From positions 44,801-108,800 of the forward strand of contig JAFKKO010000113.1 of the NCBI GenBank assembly GCA_017305455.1: a stretch of 64,000 nt of DNA. The letters run 5' to 3'. The translations under genes were made by a program, and so were the position numbers. The DNA comes from Hyphomicrobiales bacterium. GTDB lineage: Bacteria; Pseudomonadota; Alphaproteobacteria; Rhizobiales; Xanthobacteraceae. Positions 54,681 to 62,887 of the stretch are shown here, piece after piece (within the stretch, counting starts at the first letter, position 1; each line of letters opens with the position of its first letter). Under the pieces are notes generated by a model. It saw only the letters and a program-made list of their open reading frames with translations. It made no database searches and had not been told where the DNA came from.

Positions 54681-55765
54681 CCGACGGCGACCTTCTTGCA
54701 AAGTTGTTCCTTGGACAATCCGGCAATGCCCATGAGCTGGGCCGTACGACCATCCAGACGGTAGTCGACACCCGTAGCGGCGGAAGCCAGGTTAAATAGC
54801 GACTCCGCTGTTGGCGTTTTGACGCCGGCAATTGCCGCAAGCTCGAGAAACGGAAGAAGACCGTGGCCAAAGTCTTCCCGATAGTACCTGTTCTGGAATG
54901 AATCCGGCGCCATAATCCGGCTGTTAGCCTCCCCGCCCGCAATCGCTGGGCCGAAGTCATGCACATTGGTGACGCTGTCTTCCACGGTCCCAATGGCCTT
55001 CATTTCCTCAATGAGGTTCGGCAAGGAAAGATCGAAGGCCGCCGCAACTGCTCTTCGCTCGCCGTCAAGCGCTTGCATCACGCGGGCGACACCGGGCGTC
55101 ATTGCGTCACAGTAAAAAGTGAAGTTACCCCTTGTGGCTTCAACCCAGGCCGCGGCAAGCACAGCCCCCGGAGGATGGAGCATCATGTTGACGTTCGACA
55201 GCCCGGAGGCAATCACGTCGCGCACCGGCTGCGCCGACGGGAATAATTGCGAAGCGACATCCAGATGCTGCTTTGAACCGCCAAGGACTGCGGAGCGGAC
55301 TTGTTTCGCTGCACCGGTGATCCGAACGCCGTCCGGGCGATGTTTGCGAGCAACATAAGTCAGTGTCGAGAATTCGACGACCGGGGGCGCACTCGCGCCC
55401 GCCCGTCTGAAAGACTCCGCAAAGTCCAGCGCACCTCCGGTATGCCCCGGATTGAGAATGACGAGCTTGGACGAGGGCCACCCCACACCTGCCAGCATCG
55501 CGGCCATGGATGAATGCGAATAGGTCGGCAGCGCGATGACAGCAACATCAGCGCCCTGCACCGCAAGCGAGAGATCGGAAGTGATGAACGACGGGGCAGC
55601 CATGCCATCACCCAGCTGGCCCTCATGGTGCACACCGCCTGATTTGATGTGATCCTGGATAGTCGCTTCAGACCGGGCCCAAAAAGTCACTTCATGCCCG
55701 GCATTGACGAGTTGCACGACTGACGCCGCACCCCCTGCTCCAGCACCTAACACCGCAACCTTCAT
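54677..55765 (-). CDS. Octopine/nopaline dehydrogenase-family enzyme
   Basis: 362 aa. N-terminal Rossmann domain (MKVAVLGAGAGGAASVVQLV, GxGxxG) and a C-terminal helical domain (about 190-350) with NVNMMLHPPG, as in opine dehydrogenases, which reduce imines of amino acids and keto acids to secondary amines or do the reverse. NPGHTGGALDFAE is a family block. Coupled to the DpaA-like gene by ATGA. The opine-like substrate is a reasonable guess. Confidence 0.87.
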   Translation of the reverse strand: MKVAVLGAGAGGAASVVQLVNAGHEVTFWARSEATIQDHIKSGGVHHEGQLGDGMAAPSFITSDLSLAVQGADVAVIALPTYSHSSMAAMLAGVGWPSSKLVILNPGHTGGALDFAESFRRAGASAPPVVEFSTLTYVARKHRPDGVRITGAAKQVRSAVLGGSKQHLDVASQLFPSAQPVRDVIASGLSNVNMMLHPPGAVLAAAWVEATRGNFTFYCDAMTPGVARVMQALDGERRAVAAAFDLSLPNLIEEMKAIGTVEDSVTNVHDFGPAIAGGEANSRIMAPDSFQNRYYREDFGHGLLPFLELAAIAGVKTPTAESLFNLASAATGVDYRLDGRTAQLMGIAGLSKEQLCKKVAVG

Positions 55766-55862
55766 TCCAAAGCACTCCGGTTATTTGGTTTGCTTCCGTC
55801 CCCTCGCCGCCACCTAATGTCAGCCTGTATACGCTGCCAGCGAGACATTCGCGGTCAGGCGT

Positions 55863-57038
55863 TCACGACGCGCGGCTGCCGCAGACAATGAGCCGATCAG
55901 TATCCGCATAGTCTGAGAGCAGCGTGGAGCCCGAGGACGTCACCAGCAACATGTCCTTGTTCTGCATGCCGAAGCCATAGCCGGTATTGTAACAAAGCGG
56001 CTCGAAACCAAGCACCATGTTCTCCTCGATCTCGGCATCCTGTCCGGGATGCCCCAGCATCGGCGTCAGTCCCAGATAAGGGTCTTCATGCAGATGCAGC
56101 CCGATCCCATGACCGACGAATGAAATCGGCGGAAGGTTGATGGCTTTCAGCTTGGCAATGAAAGCGTCGTAGATTTCCCGGCAGCTTGCGCCCGGCTTCA
56201 CCTTCTCCATGATCTCGTACTTGCATTCTACGAGATGCGACCAGATTTCATCGGCTTTGGGCGGCGCCTGCTTCACGACAGCGGTGCGGCATACGCCTGC
56301 CTGATATCCTCCGATCACTGCGAAGATCTCAACACGGCACACATCGCCCGCCTTCAAAACCCGGTTCGACGGGCCCACATTCGGCAGAACGCTTCTCTCG
56401 CCGGTTGCGACGATCATTAGCTTAAAATGCTCCGCACCGAGCGAGTACACGTTGCGGGTCAGGTGGCCCGCGATATCCATTTCGGAATGCCCTTCGTCCA
56501 CCACCGCCAATGCATCGGTGATGGCCTGATCCGCAATTCGCGACAAGCGACGCAAAAGCGCGATTTCGCTTGGCGTTTTGATCTGCCGTAAGCGAGCGAG
56601 AAGTGGAGCGCCATCGACGAATCGCGCCTTCGGCATGCCGGCCTTGAGGCGCTCAAAGTCCCCGGCGGGCAGGTAATCCAGCTCGATTGCAATTGATGCC
56701 TGCTCCAGCCCCATCTCGCGAAACAGATCGGCCAGCACCCTCATCGGATCGTCGGAGAATTCGGCCCAGATCTTGGTGCGCGTGTCCGGCAACCGCCCCT
56801 TGATCGTCGACGCCTCCATATCGACACCGAAAACAGCAACCCCACCATCCTCAGTCACAATACTCATTGCGTGTCGATGACGAATGAGCGGCTGTGACGG
56901 AACGACAAAGCCGGCCGTATAAGCAAAATTCTCCGGCGAACAGCAAACGAGAGCGTCCAGACCCTTTGACTTCAGAGCCTGAACCTGGCGTTCAACAATT
57001 TCCAACCTCAACCCGCCGAGACCACTTGCCATGTTCAT
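55863..57038 (-). CDS. M24-fold hydrolase without metal ligands (creatinase-like)
   Basis: 391 aa pita-bread fold protein with an N-terminal creatinase_N domain (about 10-150) and M24 domain. In metallopeptidases the ligands are two Asp, His, two Glu; here the Asp positions read VEIFAVIGGYQAGVCRT (Glu and Gly), and the last Glu position reads MQNKDMLLVT (Lys). The catalytic His block is intact (VGHGIGLHLHEDPY), and EP remains. Creatinase itself is a metal-free member, so hydrolysis of an amidino or urea-like C-N bond is more likely than peptide cleavage. Three bases downstream of the enolase-superfamily gene. Confidence 0.85.
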   Translation of the reverse strand: MNMASGLGGLRLEIVERQVQALKSKGLDALVCCSPENFAYTAGFVVPSQPLIRHRHAMSIVTEDGGVAVFGVDMEASTIKGRLPDTRTKIWAEFSDDPMRVLADLFREMGLEQASIAIELDYLPAGDFERLKAGMPKARFVDGAPLLARLRQIKTPSEIALLRRLSRIADQAITDALAVVDEGHSEMDIAGHLTRNVYSLGAEHFKLMIVATGERSVLPNVGPSNRVLKAGDVCRVEIFAVIGGYQAGVCRTAVVKQAPPKADEIWSHLVECKYEIMEKVKPGASCREIYDAFIAKLKAINLPPISFVGHGIGLHLHEDPYLGLTPMLGHPGQDAEIEENMVLGFEPLCYNTGYGFGMQNKDMLLVTSSGSTLLSDYADTDRLIVCGSRAS

Positions 57039-57041
57039 CCG

Positions 57042-58202
57042 TTATGCCTTGACCTGATACTTTTCGATCTTCTTCAAATCGACGTCGATACCCATACCAA
57101 CGCCCGAGGGCACAACAATTGCGCCATCGACAAACTGCATCGGCTCAACCAGCAAGTCGTCTTTGTAGTAAATGCCGCCGATCTGGCCATTCTGGGCTTC
57201 CTGCGGCGTAGAAACCGGAATCACGCACGGGAGCGACACGGCAGGAGATGCTGCGGCAAGCTGCACGTTTGCCAGGTTGCCAATGCCGGTTTCGATCGAT
57301 CCGTTGACGTTACACACAATGCCGGCAGCGCGGCAGACCGCACCAAGCTCCATCGCCTTGTAGAGACCGCCCGATTTCGTCGTGTAGATCGAAACGATTC
57401 CAATGCCGCCTGCCGCAATGATCTGGATCGCGTCATGCGCATTCCAGGCCGATTCATCAGCCATGACCGGCGCATCGATGCGTCGGCCCACGTCCGCAAT
57501 CCGATCAATGCCCATCACAGGCTGTTCGAAATACTTGATCCGGAGAGGCTCAATTCGCCGATAAGTCTGCACCGCGAGCGCAGGTGTGGCGTACCCCTCA
57601 TTGGCATCGACACAGATATCGATAGAATCGCCCGCGGCAGCTCTGACGGCCGCGACCATGGCGACATCCCGCTCAGGATCCTGACCAATCTTCACTTTGA
57701 TGGCTTTCACGCCTTCGCGAACGATCGCACGCACTTCAGCTTGCGCCTCTTCGATCGAAATCAATCCGATCGAATGAGCGACCGGAATTGTAGAACTCCG
57801 CTTTCCGCCAAGAAGGGTATGGACCGGGACACCCAGCCAGCGGGCGGTGACGTCATAGATCGCAAATTCGACCGCCGCCTTCGAATAGGGATAACCTCTG
57901 ATGATCGCATCCATCCGAGCGTGAAGGTCAACGAAGTTCCCAAGCTCGATACCGACCACCGCAGGCGCGAGGTAGCTTTCAACCACCAACTTAACGATCG
58001 CAGCCGACTCGCCAAAGTATCGACCGAACTCCCCACCCCAGTCCTTCAAGGCAGGGGCTTCGCCCCATCCTACGCGGCCGTCGCTGTCGGTCACCTTGAC
58101 GATGACATAGCGGCCGATCACCTCGGTCAGTCCCGTCCATTTATGCTCGCGACGAGACGGCAACTGAACGAGAAGGGTTTCAATCGTTTTAATCGACGGC
58201 AC
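57042..58202 (-). CDS. Enolase-superfamily enzyme (muconate cycloisomerase/racemase type)
   Basis: 386 aa from GTG 58202, with AGAGGA five bases before it; a GTG at 58229 would put coding sequence over operator B. N-terminal capping domain (WTGLTEVIGRYVIVKVTDSD) and barrel with catalytic Lys in VKAIKVKIG, metal ligands D (DICVDANEGY), E (YFEQPV) and D/E (VMADESAW), and Lys in YTTKSGGL. This belongs to the muconate-lactonising subgroup, which includes amino-acid racemases and dipeptide epimerases. First gene of the unit controlled by operator B. Confidence 0.92.
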   Translation of the reverse strand: MPSIKTIETLLVQLPSRREHKWTGLTEVIGRYVIVKVTDSDGRVGWGEAPALKDWGGEFGRYFGESAAIVKLVVESYLAPAVVGIELGNFVDLHARMDAIIRGYPYSKAAVEFAIYDVTARWLGVPVHTLLGGKRSSTIPVAHSIGLISIEEAQAEVRAIVREGVKAIKVKIGQDPERDVAMVAAVRAAAGDSIDICVDANEGYATPALAVQTYRRIEPLRIKYFEQPVMGIDRIADVGRRIDAPVMADESAWNAHDAIQIIAAGGIGIVSIYTTKSGGLYKAMELGAVCRAAGIVCNVNGSIETGIGNLANVQLAAASPAVSLPCVIPVSTPQEAQNGQIGGIYYKDDLLVEPMQFVDGAIVVPSGVGMGIDVDLKKIEKYQVKA

Positions 58203-58220
58203 AACGGTCCTCTTACTTAA

Positions 58221-58241
58221 TGTGATCACACTATATGATCA
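58221..58241. promoter_or_regulatory. Shared 21-bp operator, site B
   Basis: TGTGATCACACTATATGATCA on the plus strand, the reverse of the site A pattern, 19 bases upstream of the enolase-superfamily start. Its position over the likely promoter suits repression. Confidence 0.72.
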
Positions 58242-58303
58242 AATTTAAGGACGTCAAGTCATCCTCGAAACTGAGGCAACGCGCGATCTTGACACAACCA
58301 ATT

Positions 58304-58324
58304 TGTGATCACTTAATGAGATCA
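58304..58324. promoter_or_regulatory. Shared 21-bp operator, site C
   Basis: TGTGATCACTTAATGAGATCA on the plus strand, 22 bases upstream of the binding-protein ATG. Its complement TGATCTCATTAAGTGATCACA differs from site A at only two of 21 bases. Confidence 0.72.
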
Positions 58325-58345
58325 TTAATTTTGGGAGTCCAACTC

Positions 58346-59326
58346 ATGACGAAGTTTCGTTGCTGGCTAGCTACGGTGGCTGTCGGATTTGCTTTGACTG
58401 CCGCGTCTATTGCCCCTGGGTTCACCGCAGAGGCATTCAATGTTCGCTTTAGCTACAAGTACAAAGGCGAGTACGGCCTCTTTCTTCTCGGACAATCGAA
58501 AGGGCTCTACAAAGATGCCGGGCTGGATGTGAAGTTCGGCGAAGGCGCCGGCTCACAGGCCGCATTGGGCGCTCTTATTCAAGGCCAGGAAGACGTCGTA
58601 ATCCTGCCCGCGATCTTCGCAATCTCCGCCATTCAGAAGGGCATGCCTGTCAAAATCGTCGCGCTGTATCAGCCGGCAGCCCCGAGCGTCATTCTTTCCC
58701 ACGCAAGCAACCCGATCAATGTACCGAAGGATCTGGAAGGAAAGTCCATTGCAGCTCCTGTTGGCGAGACGGGCACCACCTATCTCGGCATCTTCTGCGA
58801 AAAGAACAATGTCGATTGCTCGAAGGTTAAAAAGGTCCAGATCGACATTCAGGCACGCGTTGCCCAGTTCCTAGGCAACCGTATCGACGCGATCGCCGCA
58901 TACAAGACCAATGACCTGCCGATTATCGAAACCAAGGCGGACGCGAAGCTGGTCGTCCTCGATCAGGTGAAGTACGGCCTCATCGTTCCCGGGCTTGCGG
59001 TGGTGACCAGCGATAGCAAGATTGCGCAGCGTAAAGATGCGTTGAAAGCCTTTCTGAAGGCAACTTCAACGGCCGTCGAGGCCACGAGGAAAGATCCGGT
59101 AGCGGCGACTGCTGCCCTGAAATCTGCGTGGTCGTCGGCGCCGAGCGATGCAATCGTGCAGAAGCAGATCGAAGAAAACTCGGATTCCATCCCACCCGCA
59201 ACTGACAAGCCGCTCGGCTGGACCCGTTCCGAATCGATAGAAGACGCTCTGAAACTCCTCGAGAGCACCGAGAATATCGGCACCAGAAAGAGTTCTTCGG
59301 CGTTCTATACAAACGACTTGCTTTAA
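58346..59326 (+). CDS. ABC importer periplasmic binding protein (NMT1/TauA type)
   Basis: 326 aa with a Sec signal peptide (about 1-28, WLATVAVGFALTAASIAPGF, cleavage near TAEA). The mature part is an SBP_bac_11/NMT1-like fold: GEYGLFLLGQSKGLYKDAGL, FGEGAGSQAAL, VGETGTTYLG. ATG 58346 has GGGAG upstream; the longer frame runs over operator C. Captures the solute for the permease/ATPase at 50481-52084 although encoded apart and on the opposite strand. Followed by a perfect hairpin at 59362. Confidence 0.9.
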   Translation: MTKFRCWLATVAVGFALTAASIAPGFTAEAFNVRFSYKYKGEYGLFLLGQSKGLYKDAGLDVKFGEGAGSQAALGALIQGQEDVVILPAIFAISAIQKGMPVKIVALYQPAAPSVILSHASNPINVPKDLEGKSIAAPVGETGTTYLGIFCEKNNVDCSKVKKVQIDIQARVAQFLGNRIDAIAAYKTNDLPIIETKADAKLVVLDQVKYGLIVPGLAVVTSDSKIAQRKDALKAFLKATSTAVEATRKDPVAATAALKSAWSSAPSDAIVQKQIEENSDSIPPATDKPLGWTRSESIEDALKLLESTENIGTRKSSSAFYTNDLL

Positions 59327-59361
59327 TAGCATCTGAATGGCGAGTTTTACTAAGTCCTTAT

Positions 59362-59396
59362 GAATGGTGAGGAGGAGTGGCACCTCCTCACCATTC
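59362..59396 (+). terminator. Perfect 14-bp hairpin after the binding-protein gene
   Basis: GAATGGTGAGGAGG (59362-59375) pairs exactly with CCTCCTCACCATTC (59383-59396) around a seven-base loop. It lies 36 bases after the stop. There is no T-run, so it is a transcript-end stem rather than a classical rho-independent terminator. Confidence 0.6.
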
Positions 59397-59762
59397 ATTG
59401 CGTCGCCGCCGCGACGCTGCTTTCGTCGATCAAATATAGAGAGCAAAATCTGCGCATGGCAGTTCGTGAGGCAGGCCTGCGCCCTCGGGCTCTGGCTACC
59501 ATTGCTTTAGGCTTCCACGCTTGGGCTCATACGTCGGAGAACGCCTCGAGCATCGTGCAGCATGGCATTTCCGATTCAGTCACCCAAACTCAGAGATCGG
59601 GCAGCCTGCCACCACGTCGACCTGCTCCCATCGGCAAAAGCGGAGAGAACGGGGTCGAGCACAGACCGCGCTTCAGACAAATGATCGTCCCTTATAAAAT
59701 CGCATGCGAGATCGACAGCGATCTTGAGTTCCCAGGCATGAGCATCCTGGCGTTGCGCGATC
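59397..59762. other. Gap with no recognised gene
   Basis: An open frame at 59360-59782 has no recognisable domain and covers the hairpin. I take it as the eroded inside of the integrated element whose recombinase remnant follows. Confidence 0.45.
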
Positions 59763-60224
59763 ACAAAGAGCGCTTCTGTTGACCGCAGACTGCTCGATCT
59801 GCAGCGGGAAATGAGCGATGCTGATGACCGTCTGAAGCGGATTTACCGCTCGATCGAGGATGGCATCGTCGAATTGGACGACATTTTGCGAGAACGAACC
59901 GCACTTCTGAAATCCCAACGGGAGCGCGCCAAGGCGGCCTTGGATCATGCCCACGCCCAATGCGGCACGGCTACCGTGATCGACGTCCAGAAGATCGACG
60001 CGTTTGCGAGACTGATGAACGACAAACTCGATGCCGGCGATACCAACGCCCGCAAAGGGTACATTCACTCGATTATCGATGCCGTCGAAGTCGACGACCA
60101 CGCCGTCCGGATCATTGGTAGCCGCGACATCTTGCAGGCTGCAATTGCAGGCAAACAGATCGCGAACGGAAAAGTTCGTGGTTTTGTATGCAAATGGCGC
60201 GCCCGAAAGGATTCGAACCTCTGA
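59763..60224 (+). pseudogene. C-terminal remnant of a large serine recombinase
   Basis: The frame reads KSASVDRRLLDLQREMSDAD, DDRLKRIYRSIEDGIVELDD, KIDAFARLMNDKLDAGDTNA, RKGYIHSIIDAVEVDD, GFVCKWRARKDSNL. This is the C-terminal zinc-ribbon/coiled-coil part of site-specific serine recombinases found next to tRNA genes in rhizobia-like genomes. The catalytic N-terminal domain with the active Ser is absent; a TGA at 59739-59741 closes the frame upstream. The last codons run into the tRNA-Arg gene on the other strand, as expected for an attachment site within that gene. Confidence 0.82.
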
Positions 60225-60271
60225 CCCCCAGATTCGTAGTCTGGTGCTCTATCCAGCTGAGCTACGGGCGC
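60195..60271 (-). tRNA. tRNA-Arg(ACG)
   Basis: Minus strand, 77 nt with encoded CCA. Acceptor GCGCCCG pairs with CGGGCGC; D-arm GCTCAGCTGGATAGAGC; anticodon stem CCAGA/TCTGG with loop CTACGAA (anticodon ACG, to be converted to ICG); T-arm AGAGGTTCGAATCCTTT; discriminator G. Its 3' part overlaps the recombinase remnant. Confidence 0.96.
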
Positions 60272-60407
60272 GCATTCGCGGGTTTGGGGCGTGGGCCGCC
60301 CGCCGCGAGGAGCGCCATAGCTACCGGCTCCGGGGGGGCTTGGCAAGGGTCGAGAGCCGCGAAAGGCGGGATTTTGGAAGGGCTTCCCCCGATCCGGACA
60401 GCGATGA

Positions 60408-61937
60408 TCAGGCCCGCGCCCGCTCGATCCGCAGATGGCTCAATTCCACCGGACGGTCCGGAATGGCGATGCGGAAGGTGGCGCCGATGGTCCCTTCCAC
60501 CAGATTGAGCTCGCCGCCATGGGCGCGAACCAGTTCGGCGGCGATGGCAAGGCCCAGCCCGGTGCCGCCCGCCCGCGCCGAGCCCTGAAACGCCTCGAAC
60601 AGATGCTCCCGCGCCTTCAGCGGCACACCGGGACCGGTATCCGACACCTCGATGATGGTGACCGAGCCTTCGCGGCGGCCGGCGATCCGGATCTGCTTCG
60701 GCGACACATCGCTGCCGACGTGGCTTTCCATCGCCTGCGCGGCGTTGCGCACGAGATTGAGCAGCACGCGGAACAGCTGGTCGGGATCAGCATCGGCGAC
60801 AAGGCCGCGCTCGATCGCGTTGATCCAGACGATCGAATCGTCCGCGGCAAGTCCCGCGGACTCGCGCACCTCATTGGCGATCGGCTCGATCGCGATCATG
60901 CGGCGGTCGGGCGGCGCTTCCTGCGCCTTGCCGTAAGACAGGGTGGATTGGCAGAACGCGATAGCCCGCTCCAGCGAGCGCATCAGCTTCGGCGCGAAAC
61001 GCTGCACCCGCGGGTCCGGCACGCTGGCAAGCTGGTCCGACAGCAGTTGCGAGGACGCCAGCAGATTGCGCAGGTCGTGGTTGATCTTCGATACCGCGAG
61101 GCCAAGCGCGGCCAGGCGGCTCTTCTGATGCAGCATCGAGACCAGGTCGCGCTGCATGTCGGCCAGCTCACGCTCGGCGACGCCGATCTCGTCCTGGCGG
61201 CGCGAAGGGATCACGATGCGCGCCGGGCTCTCCGGATTCTCGTGGAAGGCGACCAGATTCGCCGTCATCCGCCGCATCGGCCGCACGAACAGGAAATGCA
61301 GCGCGAGATAGATCAGCGCCGAGGTGACGATGGCGAAGCCAAGCGAGAGCAGCAGCACGTTGCGCGAGAAGCGGTACATCGCCTCGCGCAGCGGCGCTTC
61401 GTTCACCACCACCTCGATGAACTGCCCGCCCTGCGGCGAGGGGCCGACCACGCGCATCACCTCGTCGTTGCGGTCGAGCATCACCTGCAGCGCATCGGCG
61501 ATCGCCGACCACGCCGTCATGGTGCGCAGATCGACATTGCGGTCCACCGCCGGCGGCATGTCGGCAATCGCCAGCAGGCGGCGCTGCTGGCCGGTCTTGA
61601 TCGCCACCGCCCGCGCGCCGATGCTTTCCAGAATCTGCCGCGACAGCGAATCCGGCACCATGCCGCTCGGCGCGGCGTCGAGCACCAGCGCCGCCGTTGT
61701 CGCCGCGGCCAGCCGGTCGTTCAGGCGGTTGACGTAAAAGTTGGCGATCGACGGCACATAGATCAGGACTTCGAGGATCAGCACCAGCGGAATGGTCAGC
61801 AGCAGAAGCTTGCCGGACAGGCCGAGCCGCCCGCGCAACGGGAGCGTCAGGGACGCGGTCCCCGGCTCTGTCTGCGTCGCCCTGCCCGACACGCTGTTCG
61901 ACTCCTGTTCCGTCTGCAAAATCCCGCCTCGCGCCAC
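60408..61937 (-). CDS. Membrane sensor histidine kinase
   Basis: 509 aa. N-terminal helix (about 42-63), periplasmic domain (about 64-190), second helix (about 193-215), HAMP (RPMRRMTANLVAFHE), dimerisation helix with the phosphorylated His in SKINHDLRNLLASSQLL, HATPase motifs NLVRNAAQAM, DTGPGVP and GGTGLGLAIAAEL. No response regulator is adjacent. It precedes the rpmH-rnpA-yidC region in opposite orientation. The signal is unknown. Confidence 0.93.
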   Translation of the reverse strand: MARGGILQTEQESNSVSGRATQTEPGTASLTLPLRGRLGLSGKLLLLTIPLVLILEVLIYVPSIANFYVNRLNDRLAAATTAALVLDAAPSGMVPDSLSRQILESIGARAVAIKTGQQRRLLAIADMPPAVDRNVDLRTMTAWSAIADALQVMLDRNDEVMRVVGPSPQGGQFIEVVVNEAPLREAMYRFSRNVLLLSLGFAIVTSALIYLALHFLFVRPMRRMTANLVAFHENPESPARIVIPSRRQDEIGVAERELADMQRDLVSMLHQKSRLAALGLAVSKINHDLRNLLASSQLLSDQLASVPDPRVQRFAPKLMRSLERAIAFCQSTLSYGKAQEAPPDRRMIAIEPIANEVRESAGLAADDSIVWINAIERGLVADADPDQLFRVLLNLVRNAAQAMESHVGSDVSPKQIRIAGRREGSVTIIEVSDTGPGVPLKAREHLFEAFQGSARAGGTGLGLAIAAELVRAHGGELNLVEGTIGATFRIAIPDRPVELSHLRIERARA

Positions 61938-62301
61938 AATCCCGGCGATCCGGCCCCCTCATGCCGCGAGATGGCCCGGCGGCCCACGATGCGCCCGCTT
62001 CGGTCCGCCGTCAAACCCCTGAAAATCCACGATATCCCGGCCAATCCGGCCAACGCATCGGTTTTCCCGATCGGGCGCGTCATTATATCCCGAAGATTGA
62101 CGAAAACAGGCCGCTCCCGTATAAGCCCCGCCAACTGTCCGCGATGGCCCGGTTCGACCGGGCCGGTTCATTTTGGGCCCATCCAAGGCCCTCTGGACCG
62201 ATTGGCGGACTTGCACCATTAACAGGCTCGGCAGTTTCCTGCCCGGCACAGATCACCAGGCATCCGGCCCATGGCGGGATGCCCGGCAGCGGAGAACGAC
62301 C
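61938..62301. other. Divergent intergenic region before rpmH
   Basis: Holds the promoters of the kinase (minus) and of rpmH (plus). It contains a perfect hairpin, GGCCCGGT (62146-62153) with ACCGGGCC (62157-62164) around TCG, followed by GGTTCATTTT, which could attenuate the rpmH leader. No dnaA-box cluster was noticed. Confidence 0.45.
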
Positions 62302-62487
62302 GTGAAGCGGACCTATCAACCCAGCAAACTGGTGCGCAAGCGCCGTCACGGCTTTCGCGCCCGTCTGGCGACCACCGGCGGCCGCAAGGTTCTCGCCGCC
62401 CGCCGCGCCCGCGGCCGCAAGCGCCCGCCGCGCCCGCGGCCGCAAGCGTCTGAGCGCCTGACCGGCCCCATTCCATGCGCCGGTTGA
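62302..62487 (+). CDS. rpmH: Ribosomal protein L34, frame altered by a duplication
   Basis: GTG start; [20 protein letters not shown] and [17 protein letters not shown] are L34. Normally the protein ends KRLSA at about 44 residues. Here a 25-bp tandem duplication (62399-62448) shifts the frame after GRKR, so translation continues as [20 protein letters not shown] to a stop at 62487, giving 61 residues. Removing one copy restores the standard end with TGA at 62459-62461. L34 is nearly essential, so the extended protein must work or the duplication is a sequencing or assembly error. Confidence 0.88.
   Translation: MKRTYQPSKLVRKRRHGFRARLATTGGRKVLAARRARGRKRPPRPRPQASERLTGPIPCAG
62399..62448 (+). 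repeat. Perfect 25-bp tandem duplication inside rpmH
   Basis: 62399-62423 and 62424-62448 are identical (they begin CCCGCCGCGC and end CCGCAAGCG). The length is not a multiple of three. High GC and internal symmetry make replication slippage or an assembly error both plausible. Confidence 0.95.
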
Positions 62488-62491
62488 ACTC

Positions 62492-62875
62492 ATGGACCGG
62501 TTGAAACAACGCAGGGATTTCATCGCCGCTGCCAGCGGGCCGCGCATGGCTGGCCCGGCTTTCGTCCTGCAATCGCGACGTCGCGACGACACCGGCCCGA
62601 CCCGAATCGGCTTCACGGTGACGCGCAAGGTCGGCACCGCCACCGAGCGCAACCGCATCCGCCGCCGGCTTCGCGAATTGGTGAAGCGCACCGACGTCAT
62701 ATCCATGCGACCCCATCATGATTATGTGCTAGTGGGCCGCCGGGCTGCGCTTCAGCGCAGCTTTGTGCTGCTGCTTGATGATCTGCGCCATGCGCTGGCT
62801 CGGCTCGAGCGGCAGACCGCAAGCGACAAGACCCGCCGACACACGCCCCGTTCCCCGATTCCTCAAGCGGACTGA
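62492..62875 (+). CDS. rnpA: Ribonuclease P protein component
   Basis: 127 aa. MDRLKQRRDFIAAASGPRMA and the RNR signature GTATERNRIRRRLRELVKR identify the RnpA protein that assists RNase P RNA in tRNA 5' maturation. In the usual rpmH-rnpA-yidC order. Starts four bases after the extended rpmH frame. Confidence 0.96.
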   Translation: MDRLKQRRDFIAAASGPRMAGPAFVLQSRRRDDTGPTRIGFTVTRKVGTATERNRIRRRLRELVKRTDVISMRPHHDYVLVGRRAALQRSFVLLLDDLRHALARLERQTASDKTRRHTPRSPIPQAD

Positions 62876-62887
62876 CGAGACCGACCG

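Noticed and set aside
59811-60224. Reading the 137-codon frame as a complete gene starting MSDADD
   Set aside because: Homologous recombinase sequence continues upstream of that ATG (KSASVDRRLLDLQRE), so it is a fragment of a larger protein.
60435-62222. 595-codon plus-strand frame
   Set aside because: Antisense of the sensor kinase and of the rpmH leader; no domain.
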